A program made the position numbers and the translations under genes. Below, one piece after another: positions 58,216 through 64,000 of a stretch of DNA of 64,000 nt. Under the pieces are notes generated by a model. It searched no databases. It had not been told where the DNA came from and saw only the letters and a program-made list of their open reading frames with translations. Positions within the stretch are counted from its first letter, which is position 1. Each line of letters starts with the position of its first letter. Source of the stretch: Myrica gale (lineage: Eukaryota > Streptophyta > Magnoliopsida > Fagales > Myricaceae). The stretch spans positions 19,227,501 through 19,291,500 of the forward strand of contig OZ005605.1 of assembly GCA_963930655.1 (NCBI GenBank), read 5' to 3'.

Positions 58216-60544
58216 ATGGACAAAGGATGGGGTCTTACCCTTGACTCTGGCTCCTTCGGTAGCTTCCTCCTCAACAAGAGCAAGCGAACCCAGGGCAGGA
58301 TGTTCCCCGGTATTCATTTTCCGGTGGCTCTCGGCTGTGGAGATGAGCCGGCCGCTCCACAACCGTCCGATGAGAACCGGGCTGTTGTCGATGAGGTTGA
58401 CTTCTTTTCGGACAAGAATAAGTTAGCTCGTCATGAAGATGATGCTCATGATGATTCTAAAACCATGAGAGTACTTAGTGTCAAGAAAGAGAATCCTCAC
58501 GGTGAAGGTGCTTCGAGGACCGATTTGGATGTCAATGTAAGAACCCCAATCAGATTTTCTTATGTCTCGCTTTTGGTTTGTGTATTATTGTTAGTTCTCT
58601 TTTCTTGGCCAACAAAGTCATGTTTATTCAGTACTAGATTCTAAATAGAAACTTTCTTGTTTTGGTTTTGTTGTTTTGGCTAAATGTAGACTGGGTTGCA
58701 CCTTCTGACTGCCAATACTAGAAGTGATCAATCAACGGTGGATGATGGGATTTCATCGGACGCTGAAGATAAGCGAGCAAAGACTGAGGTAAGAATATTG
58801 TCAAAATACTCCTTGAAAAGTTCAAAATGATTGAGAAAAAACCCCTTCTTTTGTTGCATATGACTTTGAAAGCTTGCCCAATATTAAAGGATTTCAATTG
58901 TTTTAGCTGTCACAGCTGCAAATGGAGCTCCAACGCGTGCATTCTGAAAACCAAAGATTGAAAGACTTGCTTAGTCAAGTCAGCAACAATTACAGTATCC
59001 TGCAGATGAATCTTGTGGGATTAATGCAACAGCAACAGAATCGTGGAGCCGATAGCACACAAGAGCATGAGGTAAATTAACTAAATCTTCAATTACTACC
59101 TAAACAGCTTTATATTATAACATGTATGTCCTATGAGATTCGAATGATAGAGCTTATTATATTGGTGTATGATCAGGTTGTTGAAGGTAAATCTGAAGAG
59201 AAAAGGCATGAGGTTGGAGGAGGAGTTGTGCCAAGACAGTTTATGGATCTGGTCCCTGGTGCCATAGCTGTATCGGACGAGGTATCTCATTCTTCGTCGG
59301 AAGATAGAACCATTTCGAGATCGCCCAGGAACCTTAATACAGGAAAGAATGAGATTGTTGCATTTGATAAGGAGCGGGATGGTAAAAGGGTCGGTAGGGA
59401 AGAGAACCCGGAGTCGGAGTCCCAAGGTTGGGTTCCCAATAAGGTTCCTAAATTGAACACCCCCAAGGCTATTGAACAATCCACTGAAGCCACGATGAGG
59501 AAAGCCCGTGTCTCAGTTCGTGCCCGGTCTGAAGCTCCTATGGTACGCTATTACACCAATATCTTACATATTTGATAGAAGCGTCTCGATTTTGAGTAAA
59601 ATTAATTTAATCCTGAACAAAATACAGATCACCGATGGCTGCCAATGGCGAAAATATGGGCAAAAAATGGCGAAAGGAAATCCATGTCCCCGGGCATATT
59701 ATCGGTGTACTATGGCAGTTGGTTGCCCAGTTCGCAAACAGGTACGTTTAGTTTTTTTTTCTAAAACCTGGTACGATTTTAGAACTTATCTAGTCCTACG
59801 TCGTAAATCAAAATTCCAACGGAGACTAATACAAACAATCGGATTATGCAGGTTCAACGTTGTGCTGAAGACCGATCAATTCTGATTACTACTTATGAAG
59901 GTAACCATAATCACCCTCTTCCACCAGCTGCGATGGCCATGGCATCAACCACAACAGCTGCCGCTACTATGTTGCTCTCCGGATCCATGTCGAGCGCAGA
60001 TGGGATAATGAACCCGAATTTGCTAGCCAGAGCTATTCTCCCTTGCTCATCAAGCATGGCGACGATTTCAGCTTCAGCACCATTTCCTACGGTGACACTG
60101 GACCTTACACACTCACCTAACCCGTTGCAGTTTCAAAGGTCCCCTACCCAGTTTCCGGTCCACTTGCAAGGCCAACAGCAGAGCTTTGGGTCAGTACCTA
60201 CCCCACCACTGCCTCAGGTTCTTGTTCAAGCACTTTACAACCAATCGAAATTCGCCGGCCTTCAGCTATCTCAAGAAATGGGAACTCAGCAAGTACTAGC
60301 CCATCAAGCTGCAGAGCTAGCCCAAGCACAATTGCACCAAACCCAGCAGCCCTCATTAGCTGACACTGTGAGTGCTGCCACAGCAGCCATCACCGCCGAT
60401 CCAAACTTCACGGCAGCTCTTGCAGCGGCCATCTCATCCATCATAGGAGGAGCTCAAGCTAACAACAACAACGTCGCAGCAACCAACAACAACGGCAGGC
60501 AGTCCCAGCCTGACCACAAGCAACACAAACAGCAATATAATTAG
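58216..60544 (+). CDS. WRKY6/31: WRKY transcription factor, group IIb, WRKY6/31/42 type (6 exons, 585 aa)
   Basis: Exons 58216-58536, 58690-58788, 58907-59071, 59177-59542, 59628-59741 and 59852-60544 join in frame to 585 aa. The N-terminus [11 protein letters not shown] and VDFFSDK are typical of the WRKY6 clade. Residues about 141-185 form a leucine-zipper coiled coil ([19 protein letters not shown]). [14 protein letters not shown] precedes the WRKY domain, with WRKYGQK at 324-330, Cys 344/350 and the HNH pair after YEGNHNH. The intron at RKQ|VQR is the position characteristic of groups IIa/IIb. The C-terminus holds [21 protein letters not shown] and [15 protein letters not shown]. Nuclear DNA-binding regulator of senescence, phosphate or defence genes in the clade; target here unknown. 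Confidence 0.97.
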
Positions 60545-61635
60545 TAATTTTCATGGAAATTAGATGTTCATCATTAATGTTCCGATCACTTTATTTTTCC
60601 TTTTTCTTTTTTCTTCTTATCAAGCTTTCGGGTTTTTTCTTTTTGGGGGGATGAGAATGTGATTACATGTTCATATTTTTTGTCCTTTGGTGGGGGAGGG
60701 TTAGATCACAAGTTCATTACTTGTTATTGTTACATTTTGAATAATTTGACTTAAAACTTCTCATCAGTACATACACAGTAAAGAAAAGAAAAATAGACGG
60801 CTTCTCTGGTTATACATGTTTGGACTGTCTATATCTTTGTTTACTTCCGTTCATATCTCTGAAGCAATCTCGGCAACAAGAAGGACAACTCAAACAGATC
60901 AAAAAAGAAAGAAAGAATAATCATCTTTCTGTGGTATATTCGTCATTTTTCTAGTCAAGAAACCCGGCGGTCACTGTTGGACACGTAAACGAAGAGCATT
61001 GATCAACCTGAAGCCTTAGACCAAAGAGAGACTTCCAGGCAACTACGCTATCTCGATGGACGAATAGTTGTTCAGGTCAACTTCATACAACTAGAAGAAA
61101 TAAATGGGTATAAAAGAAAGGTCCGGTAGGAGTTTCGTGGATTATCGTGGGAGGTGTGGTGCTATTTTTCAATTGGACAACTGGGATACGTTTTTGACTT
61201 TCCGCGCATCTTTGATTGACAGCACGTTATGCCATCCGATCCAATGCAATCATGTGACAATATTATAATCCAGAGCGTGGAACTTTGTGAGTCGCACACC
61301 GTACCTCATCCACCGTACAAGGACTGTTCCCATTTTCTTTTTTCTTTCTTCCCAGTTCTCTTCCGCGTAGAAATTCCTGATCCCGTCGTCGTGCCTGTCT
61401 ATATGATGGAAATTTGGGGGTCCTTTCATGGGAATATGCAGAGGGAGATGCTGCGGTTTTTCCAGAGTTTAAAATCGCTTAATGACGTAGGAATTATCTC
61501 TGTTAGAATAGCAAATATTTTTTAATTTGATCGAATCTTTGAAAAATCATTTAAGATATGTTTGTGGGTGTTTGTAAATTGTAAAAGCCCTAATCCATTC
61601 TCGCCCTGTAATATTTTGGAATTTTGAGAATTGTA

Positions 61636-61915
61636 GGTGTTATAAAATATAATTTAAATAATAAAATATTCTTCTTTCTATTAACTTAATTTTTTAGGAT
61701 AAGTTGTAAATTCACACGGTATCAAAGTTAATGTTCCAAGTTTGAGACCTGACTCTATACTTTATCCTAATTTAATTAAATATTACACGTGTTGAGCCTC
61801 CCAATTAAAGGAGAATCTGACCCACACGTAAGGGGTAGCGTTATAAAATATAATTTAAATAATAAAATATTTCTCTTACTATCGACTTAAGTTTTTACAA
61901 TAATTAACTCAGTGA
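61636..61915. repeat. About 70-bp direct repeat, two copies 200 bp apart
   Basis: GTTATAAAATATAATTTAAA then TAATAAAATATT occurs at about 61639 and 61841, with continued weaker similarity (ACTTAATTTTTTA versus ACTTAAGTTTTTA). The sequence between includes CACACGGTATCAAAG and CCACACGTAAGGGG. Possibly fragments of a dispersed repeat. Confidence 0.6.
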
Positions 61916-62522
61916 GATCTTTGGAACATATTTTTTTGGGTTTTTTTTTAAAAAAAATTGTTCGTTATTTCCTTATGAAAACAATACTGACAATTTGATC
62001 ATGAGAACTATCCAAATTTTTTTGGGTATTTTTGAAGCGTGCTTGAATCGAGAAATTCGATTCGAAGCTGAAATCAGTTGTTGAAAGTAAGGCTCAAACA
62101 GATACGACAAAAGCAAACCGCCCTATATGGAGTGAGAAATAAATTAATTTACACGCAGGTTTTGTTTATGGCCGCTAATTGTCAATTATTTAAGGGGAAC
62201 TTGGGGGAAATAAAATTGCATAAGACATGGGCCTTGTAGAGATACAAAGCTGTCCAATTAATTCAACGCTCTCTCTCTCTTTCAGTACCGCAATGAAAAT
62301 ATTCGATCTCTAGGCAGTAGGCGACAACATGCATGGGTAGATTCTAATCAGTCCATATATGGGTACAAAAGCAGTTCGTCATTATTAATGATGGAAATAA
62401 CTACACTTTACAATATAAAATATTATTTTGATTACATTGCATCCAATATTATTAATTTAAACACTTTGCACCATTTATTTAAAATTTTCATTTAATTTAA
62501 TGAAAGAAGATATTTTGACATG

Positions 62523-62591
62523 AGAAAATGACAATTTTATCCTCATAATTTATTTAAATTGATATGTTTGTAAAGATAAAATTGTCATTTC
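62523..62591. repeat. Inverted repeat, centre of a possible MITE
   Basis: GAAAATGACAATTTTATC (about 62524) pairs with GATAAAATTGTCATTTC (about 62575). Farther out, ACATTGCAT (about 62425) and ATGCAATGTG (about 62691) are also inverted, suggesting an element of about 270 bp. Ends unclear. Confidence 0.5.
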
Positions 62592-63394
62592 AAAAATAAA
62601 AATAAATAAATTTTCATTTTAAAACGGATGATACAAAATGTATGAAATAAAAAATTGGTAGATGCGACATGACAAAAATAATAGTTTAAAATGCAATGTG
62701 TCAAGACTCACACAAATAAATCTCATAGTACTAATACAAATTCTAGCATAATATTAAATAGCGTACAAACACCAAATAGACGCGCCTAAGTAACTTATAA
62801 TTAGAAGGGGGGAAAATGGATGACTCTAACTAGAGCATAATCTACATATATGCTAAATACTAGAACCCTTCGATACTGTGCGAGTTGAAATGTTTTGCCT
62901 TTGGTTTTCTTTTTTTTTTCCATGGAATTAGTTTAAAAGAAATAGAAGAATATGTGCGGTCGTTCAGACAAAATCTCAAGTCTATCTCAAAGTATAGCGC
63001 ATACGCTAACAAGTTTAGTTTAAGAACTTAATAAACATGGCATCTAAAGAGTTTTCTGTTTTGATGGTGCAATTTAAAGATTAAAAAAAAAATTAATGCA
63101 CGTACAAAGCGTCAGTCTTAAATGTCATACATTACTGGCCGGACATAAGAAAAAACAAACAAAGAGACAATATTGGCTGGACATGAAAGCTCGGTGGAAT
63201 CAGGTCAGGACCAAAAAGTCTGACCGCGGAAGGGGATGTCCTATTTCAAATTTTCAATACCCAGATCCAGGGTCTAGTTTAGTTTGACGCAGTCAGCATC
63301 TCCGGGCCCAAATTTCTCGGACACTACAAATAGGGAAATGATAGAGCTCCCGAATTGCATCCCGAAGTCTGTACCGAAAGTGACGTGGGTTGAC

Positions 63395-63525
63395 ATGGGC
63401 CGTTCAAATGGAAAAGGAGATAGGTTGAGATGGGCCGTTCAAATGGAAAAAGAGATAAGACGGGAGAAGGCCGGTTCAAATGGAAAGGGGCGTCAAATGG
63501 AAAAGCCGGTTCAAATGAAAATAAA
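63395..63525 (+). repeat. Degenerate tandem repeat around GGGCCGTTCAAATGGAAAA
   Basis: The word (G)GCCG(G)TTCAAATGGAAA appears three to four times; the first two copies are 35 bp apart and near identical, later ones shortened. An open frame of 109 aa (63284-63613) runs through it but looks like a by-product. Confidence 0.75.
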
Positions 63526-64000
63526 AACGCGCCCTCCCTCATTTGGGGGTTTTAGAACGGAGATGACTTTTGAGGAGCTCATTCGCATGGCGATGCAGAG
63601 GGGGTCACGGTAGAAGCTAGGAAAACTCCGAACAGGTTAGTTTTTGTTCTTCCATTACACGAGATTGTATAGTGTTTCAAAATTCCATAGAAGATGTAAG
63701 ATATTTTGATTACTACCATGTATATAGAATATTGCTTAAACTTCTCCCAGAAAAGAAAGACAATCTGTTAAGAGGCAACACCTCCTTCCCTGCCGCTAAC
63801 ACATGAAACAATCTGGCCGCCCAGGCCTAACATAAACCTCCACCCAAACAATCGGAGATATTGCAGTGAGGACCCACAGTAGGTCCAACCCTATAGCATC
63901 CTTACTATCCAGACTTTTGTTTCCCAAGAAAGTCCGAGATTTGCATAACTCTAATCAGGGTTAAAAGCAAAATAATGTTCCCCCAGACGATTCTGCACCT
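63526..64000. other. Right edge of window, no gene recognised
   Basis: No supported coding region. A gene could begin near 63564 (ATGACTTTTGAGGAGC...), but only about 15 codons follow before a stop. Confidence 0.3.

Larger units (their letters stand above)
60545..63394. other. Downstream intergenic region
   Basis: WRKY 3' UTR probably extends to about 60780. No gene is seen further on. Open frames at 61229-61525 and 63096-63287 have no recognisable features. Confidence 0.45.

Overview
The window is nuclear DNA of a flowering plant, most likely a woody eudicot. Genes are split by GT-AG introns, the intergenic DNA is AT-rich, and the families are plant-specific: PLS-class PPR, WRKY group IIb, STIG1, a GUB_WAK-type protein and plant pectate lyase. 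The species cannot be fixed from the sequence alone.

Layout. 1-3233 (+): 3' part of a GT14 core-2/I-branching glycosyltransferase, with a Mutator-type MITE in its last intron. 4212-5721 (-): a decayed DUF1068 gene. 6288-8513 (-): an intron-less PPR gene. 9192-11985 (-): a seven-exon PLP-homeostasis (YggS/PROSC) gene. 12166-19753 (-): a complete but inactivated Ty1/copia element (A). 21345-21563 (-): a cytochrome b561/DOMON exon relic. 22691-23299 and 32970-33446 (+): two STIG1-like genes, the first enlarged by an 84-bp coding repeat, separated by a hAT-like element and an intact, apparently very young Ty1/copia element (B, 28015-32490). 35024-36526 (+): four-exon pectate lyase. 37408-38626 (-): kinase-less WAK-like membrane protein. 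39046-43063: a probable solo LTR, two F-box pseudogene remnants and a fold-back MITE. 43202-50540: a LINE split by a 6.46-kb CACTA element. 50541-58215: intergenic, with nested MITEs. 58216-60544 (+): six-exon WRKY6/31/42-type gene. 60545-64000: intergenic.

The most notable structure is the CACTA element at 43886-50341. It has CACTA termini and dense subterminal repeats, but no transposase was recognised. Instead it carries decayed pieces of at least three unrelated host genes: an NB-LRR leucine-rich repeat, several exons of the peroxisomal membrane protein PMP22 (Mpv17 family) with recognisable splice sites, and the C-terminal part of a beta-amylase. It sits inside a LINE, giving a clear order of events.

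The host genes do not form a pathway. They are independently transcribed neighbours; the two STIG1 copies are the only evident gene family duplication. All exon boundaries were set by eye from splice consensus, reading-frame continuity and remembered family motifs. No database search was run.
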